The notes below the pieces were generated by a model. The model was given only the letters and a program-made list of their open reading frames with translations. It did not search any database and was not told the origin of the DNA. The translations under genes were made by a program, and so were the position numbers. Of a stretch of DNA of 64,000 bases, positions 18,335-26,707 are shown piece after piece. Within the stretch, counting starts at the first letter, position 1. The number at the start of each line of letters is the position of its first letter. Source of the stretch: Acidimicrobiaceae bacterium. Its GTDB lineage: Bacteria; Actinomycetota; Acidimicrobiia; Acidimicrobiales; RAAP-2. The DNA lies in contig PMFA01000024.1 of NCBI GenBank assembly GCA_003155915.1, positions 181,162-245,161 on the forward strand, written 5' to 3'.

Positions 18335-18366
18335 CGACGCCCCCGAGCTTCGGCTCGGGGGCGTCG
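18335..18366 (+). terminator. Intrinsic terminator after the NCS1 permease gene
   Basis: A perfect 14-bp GC-rich stem (CGACGCCCCCGAGC at 18335-18348 with its complement at 18353-18366) is closed by a stable TTCG tetraloop. It sits 9 bp after the permease stop and 12 bp before the end of the convergent phosphoribosyltransferase gene, so it can serve both strands. Confidence 0.85.
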
Positions 18367-18378
18367 TCATTGGTACAG

Positions 18379-18987
18379 TTATCCCGCCCAGTCTTCGACG
18401 AGACCGCCCGATCCATCAGGTCGAAAAACGGGGATCGATCCGAGCGCGCGCACCATCGACGCGTCCTCGCCGAGCGAGGTTCGCCAGATCGACGCCTCGG
18501 TCACGAGCGTGCCGATGACGACGATCTCGGCGCCGACGCCGCGCAGCAGTCGAAGTGCGGTGCCGGTCGACGCACCGGTTGAGATCACGTCGTCCACGAT
18601 GGCCACCCGTTTGCCCTCGACGTCCTTGATTCGAGCACGGTCGAAGAGCAAACGCTGTTCGGCGTCGGTCGTGATCGATCGCACGGTCTCACTGATCGCG
18701 TCGGCCAAGTGGATCTTGGGTGTCTTATGCAAGATGACGTACTGGTCGAGCCCGAGGTGACGCGTGACTTCCACGGCGACCGGGATGCCCATCGTGGCGA
18801 CCGTCGCCACGATGTCAACGTCGTAAGGTCGAATTATCTCCGCGAGTTCGGCGCCGGCTCGAGACATGAACTCGACCCCCATGTCGACGGTGATCAACAG
18901 CGCCAGGGCCAGTTGTTCGTTGAGCGCGACGAGCGGGAGGTCAACGCGCTGTGTGCCGATGTCGACGGAGTATGTGCGTTCACCCAC
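18379..18987 (-). CDS. Phosphoribosyltransferase (type I PRT fold), adenine/xanthine-PRT-like
   Basis: A 202-residue enzyme of the type I phosphoribosyltransferase family. The PRPP-binding motif is VAIVDDVISTGAS in the last third, and VATVATMGIPVAVEVTRHLG forms the earlier substrate loop. The layout resembles adenine and xanthine PRTs more than hypoxanthine enzymes. It starts at GTG 18987, 22 bp from the divergent cytosine deaminase start, and TATGCT lies 8 nt upstream, which suggests a leaderless or very short-leader mRNA. In this island it probably attaches a salvaged base to PRPP to give a nucleotide; the base cannot be told from sequence. Confidence 0.78.
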   Translation of the reverse strand: MGERTYSVDIGTQRVDLPLVALNEQLALALLITVDMGVEFMSRAGAELAEIIRPYDVDIVATVATMGIPVAVEVTRHLGLDQYVILHKTPKIHLADAISETVRSITTDAEQRLLFDRARIKDVEGKRVAIVDDVISTGASTGTALRLLRGVGAEIVVIGTLVTEASIWRTSLGEDASMVRALGSIPVFRPDGSGGLVEDWAG

Positions 18988-18995
18988 GATGAGCG

Positions 18996-19003
18996 AGCAT
19001 ACT
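18996..19003. promoter_or_regulatory. Overlapping divergent -10 boxes in a 22-bp gap
   Basis: The gap between the divergent PRT and cytosine deaminase starts is only 22 bp. Minus-strand TATGCT (19001-18996) lies 8 nt before GTG 18987 and plus-strand CATACT (18998-19003) 6 nt before ATG 19010. The two hexamers overlap, so the genes probably share one control point and compete for polymerase. Confidence 0.4.
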
Positions 19004-19009
19004 TAACCG

Positions 19010-19480
19010 ATGAGTTCATCCACTTCACCGCTCGATCGCGACCTCGCTCAACGAATGCTCGTGACCGCGTATGACGAAGCCGTGCTCGGTCTCAGCGAGG
19101 GCGGCATCCCCATTGGCGCAGCGTTGTACTTGCGCGACGGCACACTGATCAGTTCCGGCCACAACCGGCGGGTCCAGGAGCGTGACGCGTCGGTGCACGC
19201 CGAGACCGACGCCTTTCGCAAGGGTGGCCGTCGTCGTGACTACCCCGACACGGTGATGGTCACGACGCTCTCACCGTGCTGGTACTGCTCGGGGCTGGTG
19301 CGACAGTTCAACATCGGCGCCGTCGTCATCGGTGAAGCGACGACCTTTCACGGTGGTCACGACTGGCTCGCCGAACTCGGCGTAGAAATCGTCGTGCTCG
19401 ACGACCCGGCCTGCACCGAGTTGCTGAGCACCTTCATCCTCGAACACCCCGACCTCTGGAACGAGGACATCGGGCTCTGA
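19010..19480 (+). CDS. Cytosine deaminase of the yeast Fcy1 type
   Basis: A 156-residue zinc hydrolase that would convert cytosine to uracil and ammonia. The zinc site is His63 with catalytic Glu65 (SVHAETDAF) and Cys90/Cys93 (TLSPCWYCSGL). The C-terminal block VVIGEATTFHGGHDWLAELG, then LSTFILEHPDLWNEDIGL, matches the small fungal-type cytosine deaminase rather than the 400-residue E. coli CodA. The downstream neighbour, converging stop-to-stop, is uracil phosphoribosyltransferase, which would consume the product. A guanine or other nucleoside deaminase is less likely because of the D-L-W-N/F-E-D-I-G end. See the overlapping divergent -10 boxes for regulation. Confidence 0.86.
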   Translation: MSSSTSPLDRDLAQRMLVTAYDEAVLGLSEGGIPIGAALYLRDGTLISSGHNRRVQERDASVHAETDAFRKGGRRRDYPDTVMVTTLSPCWYCSGLVRQFNIGAVVIGEATTFHGGHDWLAELGVEIVVLDDPACTELLSTFILEHPDLWNEDIGL

Positions 19481-20116
19481 TCAGCGCGCGGGCGGCCCGA
19501 AGAGTCGGTCGCCGGCGTCACCGAGACCGGGCGTGATGTAACCGACGCTGTTGAGTTCGGCGTCGAGCGCGGCGGCCACGATGGCGACGTCCGGGTGCTT
19601 CGAAAAGACGTAGTCGACACCGGGCTGGGCCGCGATGAGACACAAGACCGTCACGTCGCCTGCGCCGCGTTGGCCCAGCATATCCAGTACGCAGACCAGC
19701 GATCCACCAGTCGCCAACATCGGATCACAGAGCACGACGTGCACCCCGATGAGCGACTCGGGCAGTCCGTCGAGATAGACGTCGGGCTTCAAGGTCTCTT
19801 CGTTTCGGCGAAGTCCGACCAGGCACACTCGGTGGTGCGGCAGGACCTCTTGGACCGCCGGACTCATGCCGAGACCGGCCCGAAGGATGGGGACAATCAA
19901 ATACTCCGTGTCGATGCGCACCGCTGGCGCACCCTTCAGCACGGGTGTATCGACGGAAGTGACGGTGACCGGCGTGTCGCGAAAGGCCTCGTAGGCGACG
20001 AATCGTGAAATCTCGCCCGCCAAGCGCAAGAAGTCCGCGTTCGACGTCGCGACGTCGCGCAGTCGGCGTACCTTGTCCGCGACAATGGGGTGATTGATGA
20101 CGTGTAGTGAGGGCAC
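19481..20116 (-). CDS. upp: Uracil phosphoribosyltransferase
   Basis: A 211-residue enzyme that makes UMP from uracil and PRPP. Diagnostic segments are the N-terminal LHVINHPIVADKVRRLRDV, the PRPP loop DPMLATGGS and the uracil-binding end YITPGLGDAGDRLFG. Length and motif spacing are normal for the family. Its stop abuts the stop of the cytosine deaminase gene. GTG 20116 lies 6 nt after a TAGTGT box, so the transcript is probably leaderless. Together with the NCS1 permease and deaminase it completes import, deamination and ribosylation of cytosine. Confidence 0.95.
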   Translation of the reverse strand: MPSLHVINHPIVADKVRRLRDVATSNADFLRLAGEISRFVAYEAFRDTPVTVTSVDTPVLKGAPAVRIDTEYLIVPILRAGLGMSPAVQEVLPHHRVCLVGLRRNEETLKPDVYLDGLPESLIGVHVVLCDPMLATGGSLVCVLDMLGQRGAGDVTVLCLIAAQPGVDYVFSKHPDVAIVAAALDAELNSVGYITPGLGDAGDRLFGPPAR

Positions 20117-20122
20117 GAGGTC

Positions 20123-20128
20123 ACACTA
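20123..20128 (-). promoter_or_regulatory. -10 box of a leaderless promoter for upp (TAGTGT)
   Basis: TAGTGT ends exactly 6 nt before GTG 20116. No ribosome binding site is present. Confidence 0.5.
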
Positions 20129-20191
20129 CGCCGAGCGATGTTCACGCGTTGACGAAGTCATTTACCGGGAATCGAGGTCGCAGACGACCGG

Positions 20192-20197
20192 TATTAT
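20192..20197 (+). promoter_or_regulatory. -10 box of a leaderless promoter (TATTAT)
   Basis: TATTAT ends exactly 6 nt before ATG 20204 of the first exporter subunit. There is no purine-rich ribosome binding site between them. Confidence 0.55.
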
Positions 20198-20203
20198 TGA
20201 TCA

Positions 20204-22060
20204 ATGGCTCTTTTCCTCTCTTCGCGTTCCGAACGCGTCCGAGAGCGAGAGCGAGAGCAGCATTCGGCCAATCCCTTGGGGGGCGTACGGTCGAAGTACC
20301 CGGGTCCGCGTCACGCGATTTCGCGCGATCAGAGCCTGACCTGGTGGCGCCGTGTACTTCCAGTGATTCAGTCACACCGTGTGACCTTCGTGACAGCGAT
20401 TGTCCTTTCGTTCGTGAGTCTCATCTTCCAGGTGCTCGTGCCGAACATGCTGAGCAACGACATCGACCACACGTTCGTGCATCACGTGGCGTCGCTACAC
20501 GGTGACGTTGTCTCGCTCGTCATCGTGGGGCTATTGGCCGGAGCGGCCGGCATCATCTCTCGGCAATTCCTCTACAACACCGCCTATAACGTGGAGGCGG
20601 ACCTGCGTTCGCTCATCTACCAGCACTTGACCTGGCTCTCGTTCAGTTTCTACGACCGCGTCCAGTCTGGTCAGCTCATCAGCCGTGCGAACAGCGACAT
20701 TCGCAGTGTCCAGATGTACTCCATCTTCGCGCCGCTCATCATCGTGCAGTGCTTCATCGGCGTCGTCGCTTTTGGATTCATGCTCAGTATTAATTGGGCG
20801 CTGGCGCTGATCTCGATGATCGTGATGCCGATTCTGTACGTGGTCGGCATCAAGATGCGCCGGGTCATGTTCCCGATCTCTTGGATCACCCAGGCCCGCT
20901 TGGCCGAGGTCGCGACGATCGTCGATGAGAACGTGAACGGTGTTCGCGTGGTGAAGTCGTTCGCGCAGGAGGAGGCGGAAATTGATCGCCTCGCCGACGC
21001 CGCCGAAGGTGTTGCCTGGGCCTACATCAAGGACGCGAACATTCGAGCGATCTGGTCGCCCTGGGTCCAGAACCTGCCCCAATTGGGACTCGCCCTGGTA
21101 CTGCTTTGTGGTGGTTGGATGGTTCTGCACGGAGACCTGGTCTATCCCCAAATCCTCGCCTTCAGTCTGTATCTCTTGATGCTCCAGGCACCGTTCATGA
21201 TGCTCGGCCAGCTCGTCATGATGGGACAGCGCGCCAAGGCCAGCGCCGGGCGAATCTTCGAAATCCTCGACGAGAATCCAGAGATCGTGGAGCGCCCGGG
21301 CGCCTACGACCTCCTTGACGTACGTGGCGCGATCGATTTCAATCACGTGAACTTCACCTACGACAACGGTGCCGAGATTCTTCGCGACTTCGACGCCCAC
21401 CTCTCGCCCGGAGAGACGGTGGCGATCGTCGGTCGCACCGGATCGGGCAAGTCCACCGTGGCGCGACTGCTCAATCGCTTTTACGACGTGACCGACGGTG
21501 CCGTCACAATTGACGGACACGACCTGCGTGACGTGACACTCACCTCACTGCGCGAGAACGTCGGCGTCGTGCTCGACGAGCCCTTCCTCTTCTCCATCTC
21601 CATCCGCGACAACATCGCCTACGGACGGCCCGACGCTTCCTTTGAGGAGATTCGGGCGGCGGCACTCGCCGCGAACGCCGACGAGTTCATCGTGCGCCTG
21701 CCCAATGGTTACGAGACCGTCGTCGGCGAGCGTGGCTATACCCTCTCCGGCGGTCAACGCCAGCGCATCGCGATTGCCAGAACGTTGCTCCTCAATCCTC
21801 CGATCCTCATCCTCGACGACGCCACCAGCGCGATCGACGTGCACGTGGAGTCCGGCATCTATGAGGCGCTACGCGGTCTTTTGGCACAGCGCACCACGAT
21901 CGTCATTGCGCACCGTATCTCGACCATCGCACTCGCCAGTCGGGTCTTGGTGCTCGATGAAGGTCACGTGATCGCGAGTGGCACGCACGAGGAGTTGCTC
22001 GAGCGCGAACCGCTGTATTCAGTGATTCTCGCCCAGACCACGTCGAGCGAGGGGTCCTAA
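20204..22060 (+). CDS. ABC exporter subunit 1 (TMD-NBD), degenerate catalytic Glu
   Basis: A 618-residue half-transporter. Residues ~50-350 form the six-helix exporter domain (start SHRVTFVTAIVLSFVSLIFQ), and the C-terminal ~250 residues form the nucleotide-binding domain. Walker A is GRTGSGKST (~410-418), the signature is a canonical LSGGQ at 514-518, and Walker B is LILDD, with Asp539 where the catalytic Glu normally sits. That change marks the non-catalytic half of a heterodimer, as in TM287/288 or LmrCD. The stop overlaps the start of subunit 2 by 1 bp (TAATG). Substrate unknown; lipid or drug export is typical of the family. Confidence 0.9.
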   Translation: MALFLSSRSERVREREREQHSANPLGGVRSKYPGPRHAISRDQSLTWWRRVLPVIQSHRVTFVTAIVLSFVSLIFQVLVPNMLSNDIDHTFVHHVASLHGDVVSLVIVGLLAGAAGIISRQFLYNTAYNVEADLRSLIYQHLTWLSFSFYDRVQSGQLISRANSDIRSVQMYSIFAPLIIVQCFIGVVAFGFMLSINWALALISMIVMPILYVVGIKMRRVMFPISWITQARLAEVATIVDENVNGVRVVKSFAQEEAEIDRLADAAEGVAWAYIKDANIRAIWSPWVQNLPQLGLALVLLCGGWMVLHGDLVYPQILAFSLYLLMLQAPFMMLGQLVMMGQRAKASAGRIFEILDENPEIVERPGAYDLLDVRGAIDFNHVNFTYDNGAEILRDFDAHLSPGETVAIVGRTGSGKSTVARLLNRFYDVTDGAVTIDGHDLRDVTLTSLRENVGVVLDEPFLFSISIRDNIAYGRPDASFEEIRAAALAANADEFIVRLPNGYETVVGERGYTLSGGQRQRIAIARTLLLNPPILILDDATSAIDVHVESGIYEALRGLLAQRTTIVIAHRISTIALASRVLVLDEGHVIASGTHEELLEREPLYSVILAQTTSSEGS

Positions 22061-24012
22061 TGGGCTGGGGCGGTCCCGGTGGCGGAGCGATGTTCGGTCC
22101 CAGCGCGTCCTCGGCCAGCGGACGGGCGGGACTGCCCTTCGGCGGCATTCCCGAAGAGCTGATGGAGGAGGCGACGAAGCTGCTCGCGAGCGAACCCGTT
22201 CGCCCGGCGTCCCACGTTCACTTCACGCAACGACCGAGCGAGAAGGAACGCGAGCGTCTGACCCTTCCTCAACTGCTGCGCGCCTACCCCAAGTGGGTCG
22301 TTTCCGGTTCGGCGCTCGTCATCGTCATCAGCCTCACGTTGCAGGCCGGACCGCTCCTCACCGAGTTCGCCATCAGTCACGGGATGGAGCGCCACAAGAG
22401 CTTGAGCGTGATCGTGGTGTGCGCGGTGCTGTACCTCGCCCTCGCGTTCGTCAGTGTCTACTTCCAACGTCAGCAGGTCAACGTCACGGGCAAGCTCTCT
22501 TCGCGTGTCATGCACGACCTCCGCATTCGAGTCTTCACGCAGTTCCAGCGACTCAGCCTGGACTTCTTCACCGAAGAGAAGGCCGGCGTCTTGATGAGTC
22601 GAATGACGAGTGACATCGAGAATTTACAACAGCTGATTCAAGACGGCATCAGCCAGTTCGCGCTCCAGGGACTCACGATGGTCGTCATCACCGTCATCTT
22701 GTTTCTCACGAACGTCGAGCTCGCGATGTGGACCGTGCTGCTCGTGGTGCCCCTCCTCGTCGTCTTTTCGATCTGGTATCACCAAGCGTCGGAGAAGGGC
22801 TACCTCCTCGCGCGCGACCGAATCGCGAACGTCTTGGCGGACCTTTCCGAGTCGCTCTACGGGATTCGCGTCGTAACCGCGAACAACCGCCAGCGCCGCA
22901 ACATCCGAAATCACCGACATGTGGTGGGCGCCTATCGTGACGCCAACGCCTACACCGGTCGCGTCAACGCCATCTATGGTCCGTCCACGCTCATGATAGG
23001 GATCTTGGGCCAGGCCATGCTGCTCGGCATCGGCGGCCACATGGTCTTGAACCACCAACTCAACGTGGCGCAACTCATCGTGTTCTTCCTCTACCTCAAT
23101 CGATTCTTCGCACCGATCCAACTGCTCGTCCAGCAGTACACGACACTGCAACAGGGACGCTCGTCGATCATCCGGCTGCGCGAACTGCTCGACACCGCGC
23201 CGAGCGTCGACGAGGTGCCTGACGCGACCGACCTGCCTGTCATCGAGGGCCGAATAACCTTCGAGCACGTCGACTTCGCGTATTTGAGCGACGAGCCAGT
23301 GTTGCACGACGTCAATCTGGAGATCTCCCCTGGCGAGTCCGTCGCCTTCGTTGGTCCGACGGGCGCCGGCAAGTCGACCATGGCAAAGCTCGCGAACCGC
23401 TTCTATGACCCCACGTCGGGCCGGGTGCTCCTCGACGGGATCGACATCCGGACCGTCACCCTGCGTTCGCTTCGCTCACAGCTCGGCGTCGTACCCCAAG
23501 AGCCCTTCCTCTTTGCGGGGTCCATCCGCACCAACCTGAGCTTCGGCCACCCCGAAGCGACCGAGGACGAGATCAACACCGCGGTCGACGTCGTCGGGCT
23601 CCGTGATTTGGTTGACCGGCTACCCCAAGGGCTTGACACACCGGTGCACGAGCGTGGCCAGACGCTTTCGGCCGGCGAGCGCCAGCAGCTCGCGCTGGCG
23701 CGGGCCTTCCTTGCGCGACCCCGCGTGCTCATTTTGGACGAAGCGACGTCCTCACTCGACCTGCAAAGCGAGACGGTCATCGAGCGGGCCCTCGATCGAC
23801 TCCTCGAGGGCCGTTCGGCGATTCTCATCGCGCATCGTTTGACGACGGCTCAACGGGCCGACCGCATCGTCGTCATCGACCACGGCGGCATCCTCGAGAT
23901 GGGTACACCCGCGGAACTTCTGGCTCGAGGCGGCGCCTACGCCACCATGTACGACGCGTGGCTCGCCTCGGGCGGCCGCGACGCGACTCGCGCCGACGTG
24001 CCGGACCCTTAA
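22060..24012 (+). CDS. ABC exporter subunit 2 (TMD-NBD), catalytic half
   Basis: A 650-residue partner of subunit 1. A Gly-rich N-terminal tail precedes the six-helix domain. In the nucleotide-binding domain, Walker A is GPTGAGKST, Walker B is LILDE with the catalytic Glu561, and the signature is the altered LSAGE at 536-540. Because each ATP site uses Walker A/B of one subunit and the signature of the other, one site here is fully canonical (this Walker B plus LSGGQ of subunit 1) and one is doubly degenerate. The stop overlaps the convergent oxidoreductase stop by 4 bp. Confidence 0.9.
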   Translation: MGWGGPGGGAMFGPSASSASGRAGLPFGGIPEELMEEATKLLASEPVRPASHVHFTQRPSEKERERLTLPQLLRAYPKWVVSGSALVIVISLTLQAGPLLTEFAISHGMERHKSLSVIVVCAVLYLALAFVSVYFQRQQVNVTGKLSSRVMHDLRIRVFTQFQRLSLDFFTEEKAGVLMSRMTSDIENLQQLIQDGISQFALQGLTMVVITVILFLTNVELAMWTVLLVVPLLVVFSIWYHQASEKGYLLARDRIANVLADLSESLYGIRVVTANNRQRRNIRNHRHVVGAYRDANAYTGRVNAIYGPSTLMIGILGQAMLLGIGGHMVLNHQLNVAQLIVFFLYLNRFFAPIQLLVQQYTTLQQGRSSIIRLRELLDTAPSVDEVPDATDLPVIEGRITFEHVDFAYLSDEPVLHDVNLEISPGESVAFVGPTGAGKSTMAKLANRFYDPTSGRVLLDGIDIRTVTLRSLRSQLGVVPQEPFLFAGSIRTNLSFGHPEATEDEINTAVDVVGLRDLVDRLPQGLDTPVHERGQTLSAGERQQLALARAFLARPRVLILDEATSSLDLQSETVIERALDRLLEGRSAILIAHRLTTAQRADRIVVIDHGGILEMGTPAELLARGGAYATMYDAWLASGGRDATRADVPDP

Positions 24013-25079
24013 GCCATCTCCTTGACAGCCTCGATGAGCGACGCCGAGGTCTGCCCGCCGAGCGGGATCGGGTGCACTTGCAAGTGGGTGACGCCGGCCT
24101 CCCTGAACGCGGCGACGCGCTCCTTCACGTAACTCGCCGGGCCGCACAGCGTCGTGAGTTCCAAGAACTCGTCGGGTATCGCCGCCTCGGCCTCCTTCTT
24201 TTTGCCACTGAGGTAGAGGTCCTGGATGATGGCGGCCTCCTTCTCGAAGCCGTAGCGCACCATCAACTCGTTGTAGAAGTTCTTGCCCTTCGCGCCCATG
24301 CCGCCGACGTAGAGGGCGGTCATGGGACGCGAGAACTCTCGAAGGGCCGTCACGTCATCTCCTTCGCCGATGGCGAGCAAGCCACCGGCCGAGATCATCA
24401 GCTCACCGCGCGACGGGTCGCGCTTGGCCCGACCGGCCGCGAGGGAGGCTCCCCAGACCTCGTGAGCCCGTTCGGGGATGAAGAAGACCGGCAGCCACCC
24501 GTCGGCGATCGCCGCGGTCATCTCGACGTTCTTCTCGCCCAACGACGCGATCCAGATTGGAATCTCATTACGCACCGGGTGCGTCAAAATCTTGAGGGCC
24601 TTGCCGAGACCGGTGCCTTGATCGCTCGGCAACGGAAGTGTGAAGTTCTTGCCCTCGTGGACGAGGGGCGCCTCTCGCCTCCAGATTTTGCGGCAGATAT
24701 CCACGATCTCTCGAGTTCGCCCGAGTGGATTCGCGTACGGCACGCCGTAGAAACCCTCGATGACCTGGGGGCCCGAGGCGCCGAGGCCCAGGTGGAAACG
24801 CTCGTCGGAGAGCGCGTCGATGCCCGCGGCGGTCATGGCGATGAGTGAGGGCGTGCGCGAGTAGATGTTCATGATTCCCGAGCCGATCTGGACGCGCTCG
24901 GTCAACGCCGAGAGGTACCCCATCAGGGAAGGGCTGTCGAATCCGTAGACCTCGGCGACCCACACGAGGTCGAGACCGGCCTTTTCCATCTCGGCCACGC
25001 TTCGCGCGGCCTCCTTGAAACCACCGTTGTAGGCCAGGATCGTGGAGATTTGCAGGGCAGGACGAGAGGGCGCGGTCAT
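24009..25079 (-). CDS. LLM-class oxidoreductase, probably F420-dependent
   Basis: A 356-residue TIM-barrel flavin/F420 enzyme of the luciferase-like superfamily. Family segments are AGLDLVWVAEVYGFDSPSLM in strand/helix 2, VQIGSGIMNIYSRTPSLIAM, and FHLGLGASGPQVIEGFYGVP before the substrate loop. In actinomycetes such proteins usually use coenzyme F420, but FMN use cannot be ruled out. ATG 25079 lies 7 nt after TACTCT, a leaderless arrangement. Its stop overlaps the exporter stop on the other strand. No neighbour suggests a substrate. Confidence 0.83.
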   Translation of the reverse strand: MTAPSRPALQISTILAYNGGFKEAARSVAEMEKAGLDLVWVAEVYGFDSPSLMGYLSALTERVQIGSGIMNIYSRTPSLIAMTAAGIDALSDERFHLGLGASGPQVIEGFYGVPYANPLGRTREIVDICRKIWRREAPLVHEGKNFTLPLPSDQGTGLGKALKILTHPVRNEIPIWIASLGEKNVEMTAAIADGWLPVFFIPERAHEVWGASLAAGRAKRDPSRGELMISAGGLLAIGEGDDVTALREFSRPMTALYVGGMGAKGKNFYNELMVRYGFEKEAAIIQDLYLSGKKKEAEAAIPDEFLELTTLCGPASYVKERVAAFREAGVTHLQVHPIPLGGQTSASLIEAVKEMA

Positions 25080-25086
25080 GGTCGTC

Positions 25087-25092
25087 AGAGTA
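25087..25092 (-). promoter_or_regulatory. -10 box of a leaderless promoter (TACTCT)
   Basis: TACTCT ends 7 nt before ATG 25079 of the LLM oxidoreductase gene, with no ribosome binding site in between. Confidence 0.4.
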
Positions 25093-25189
25093 TCAAGCGA
25101 CCTTGACTGGACCGAATACGGCGCAAACCTCGCCTACGCTGGTATCTGTAAGCAAACTCGCTTTCACAAAATTAAAGGCTGGTGACAAC

Positions 25190-26464
25190 GTGGTCACGCG
25201 TCCGACTGAGGCGACCCCTCACGAATTCAATCCGTGGCTGCATGTCACTTCGCTCATCGAGACGGCCGGGCACCTGCTCGGCCTGAACGAAGGTTTGATC
25301 AAGCGAATCGTCACCCCCGAGAGGATCCTCGAAGTCGCGGTCCCTATTCGCATGGACTCCGGCGAAGTCGAGATGTTCCACGGTTGGCGGATCCAACACA
25401 GCACCGCGCGGGGTCCGGGCAAGGGCGGCATCCGTTTTCACCCCAGTGTGAACGTCGATGAGATCGCCGCGCTCAGTGCCGACATGTCCATCAAGTGCGC
25501 CGTCGTCAATATCCCCTACGGCGGCGCGAAGGGTGGCATCCGTGTCGATCCCGCGGCGCTCAGCCGTGGCGAACTGGAGCGACTGACTCGACGCTACGCC
25601 TTCTCGATCGCTCCGATGATTGGACCGGACCGCGACATTCCCGCCCCGGACATCAATACCGATACCCAGGTCATGAGTTGGATCATGGACACCGTGTCCA
25701 TGCTGGCCGGACACAACATCCCCGGCGTCGTCACCGGTAAGCCGCTCGCCATCGGCGGCACGCTCGGTCACGCCGGCGCGACATCACTCGGTGTGACGAT
25801 TTGCACCAGCGCCATCCTCCAGCGCATGGGCCGACTCGCGAGTGAACAGCGTGTCGTCATCCAGGGCTACGGCAAGGTCGGCGCGCCGTTGGTGAAGCTC
25901 TTGAGCGATCGCGGCATGAAAGTCGTGGGCGTCGCCGATATCCGAGGAGCGATCCACGTGCCCGCGGGTATTGATCCCACGATCATGGCCAATCACTTCA
26001 AAGAGGCCGGCACCATCGTCGGCTACCCCGACAGTGAACCGGTCGCGGCCGACCTGCTCTTCACCTTGCCCAGTGACATCGCAATACCCGCCGCCCTCGG
26101 CGGCGTGATCGACCAGGACATCGCCAAGTCGATGTCGGCGTCGATCGTCGTGGAAGCGGCAAACGGTCCCACGACCGGCGAAGGGGCTGCGGTTCTCGCG
26201 AGTCGGGGCATCGCGGTGGTGCCCGACGTCCTCGCCAACGCGGGCGGCGTTGTCGCCTCCTACTTCGAATGGGCCCAGGATCTGCAGGGCTACCTCTGGG
26301 AGCCGGAACTCTTTCACGACCGACTGGAAAAGACGTTGCGCGAGGCCTTCAACTACATCTGGACTCGTCACCTCCAACTTGAAGTCACGTTGCGCGAAAC
26401 GGCGATCGCCGTCGGTGTCGAGCGCATCGCCGAAGCCACTGAGCTACGCGGACTGTTCCCCTGA
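25190..26464 (+). CDS. Glu/Leu/Phe/Val dehydrogenase family (glutamate dehydrogenase)
   Basis: A 424-residue amino-acid dehydrogenase, most likely NAD(P)-linked glutamate dehydrogenase, which interconverts glutamate with 2-oxoglutarate and ammonia. The substrate domain has GGWRIQHSTARGPGKGGIR-like sequence and the catalytic lysine motif NIPYGGAKGGIRVDP; the dinucleotide fold has RVVIQGYGKVGAPLVKLL. GTG 25190 was chosen because it gives the usual family length. A TTG at 25103 would add 29 residues of non-family sequence that overlaps a probable promoter. No strong ribosome binding site is visible for either. It would feed ammonia or nitrogen balance; it has no operon partner. Confidence 0.88.
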   Translation: MVTRPTEATPHEFNPWLHVTSLIETAGHLLGLNEGLIKRIVTPERILEVAVPIRMDSGEVEMFHGWRIQHSTARGPGKGGIRFHPSVNVDEIAALSADMSIKCAVVNIPYGGAKGGIRVDPAALSRGELERLTRRYAFSIAPMIGPDRDIPAPDINTDTQVMSWIMDTVSMLAGHNIPGVVTGKPLAIGGTLGHAGATSLGVTICTSAILQRMGRLASEQRVVIQGYGKVGAPLVKLLSDRGMKVVGVADIRGAIHVPAGIDPTIMANHFKEAGTIVGYPDSEPVAADLLFTLPSDIAIPAALGGVIDQDIAKSMSASIVVEAANGPTTGEGAAVLASRGIAVVPDVLANAGGVVASYFEWAQDLQGYLWEPELFHDRLEKTLREAFNYIWTRHLQLEVTLRETAIAVGVERIAEATELRGLFP

Positions 26465-26542
26465 TCGAGTTCGACGATACGTTCCAGTGCGACACGCGAC
26501 GTTCACGCAATGCTTCGTCGCAGAAGGAATTGTTTGTCGCGG

Positions 26543-26563
26543 ACACTCGCCGTATGCGAGTGT
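26543..26563 (+). other. Small hairpin upstream of the coiled-coil gene
   Basis: ACACTCGC at 26543-26550 and GCGAGTGT at 26556-26563 form an 8-bp perfect stem with a CGTAT loop, ending 6 nt before ATG 26570. It could block or time translation of the small gene, or end the glutamate dehydrogenase transcript 80 bp upstream. Confidence 0.4.
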
Positions 26564-26569
26564 TACAAC

Positions 26570-26704
26570 ATGACCCCGACGGAAGCAACGCGCGACGAGC
26601 TCGAAGAGATCATCTCTTCCTTGCGTGAAGAGATCACCCGACTCAAAGAAGAGATTCGTCGGATCCGTCGAGAAACCAACGAAGTACCGCCGCACTATCT
26701 CTGA
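26570..26704 (+). CDS. Small coiled-coil protein (44 aa)
   Basis: From ATG 26570 a 44-residue, highly charged helix is encoded: TRDELEEIISSLREEITRLK, then EEIRRIRRETNEVPPHYL. Leu/Ile residues fall in heptad positions, so a short parallel coiled coil is likely. A longer frame from 26510 gives an unlikely basic N-terminus. No family was recognised and no ribosome binding site is evident, but codon third positions and the strict amphipathic pattern support a real gene. Possible roles are a scaffold or a regulator of a partner protein; this is speculation. Confidence 0.52.
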   Translation: MTPTEATRDELEEIISSLREEITRLKEEIRRIRRETNEVPPHYL

Positions 26705-26707
26705 GGG

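Noticed and set aside
25103..25189. N-terminal extension of glutamate dehydrogenase from TTG 25103
   Set aside because: The added residues do not match the family, and GTG 25190 gives normal length; the region looks like a promoter and leader.
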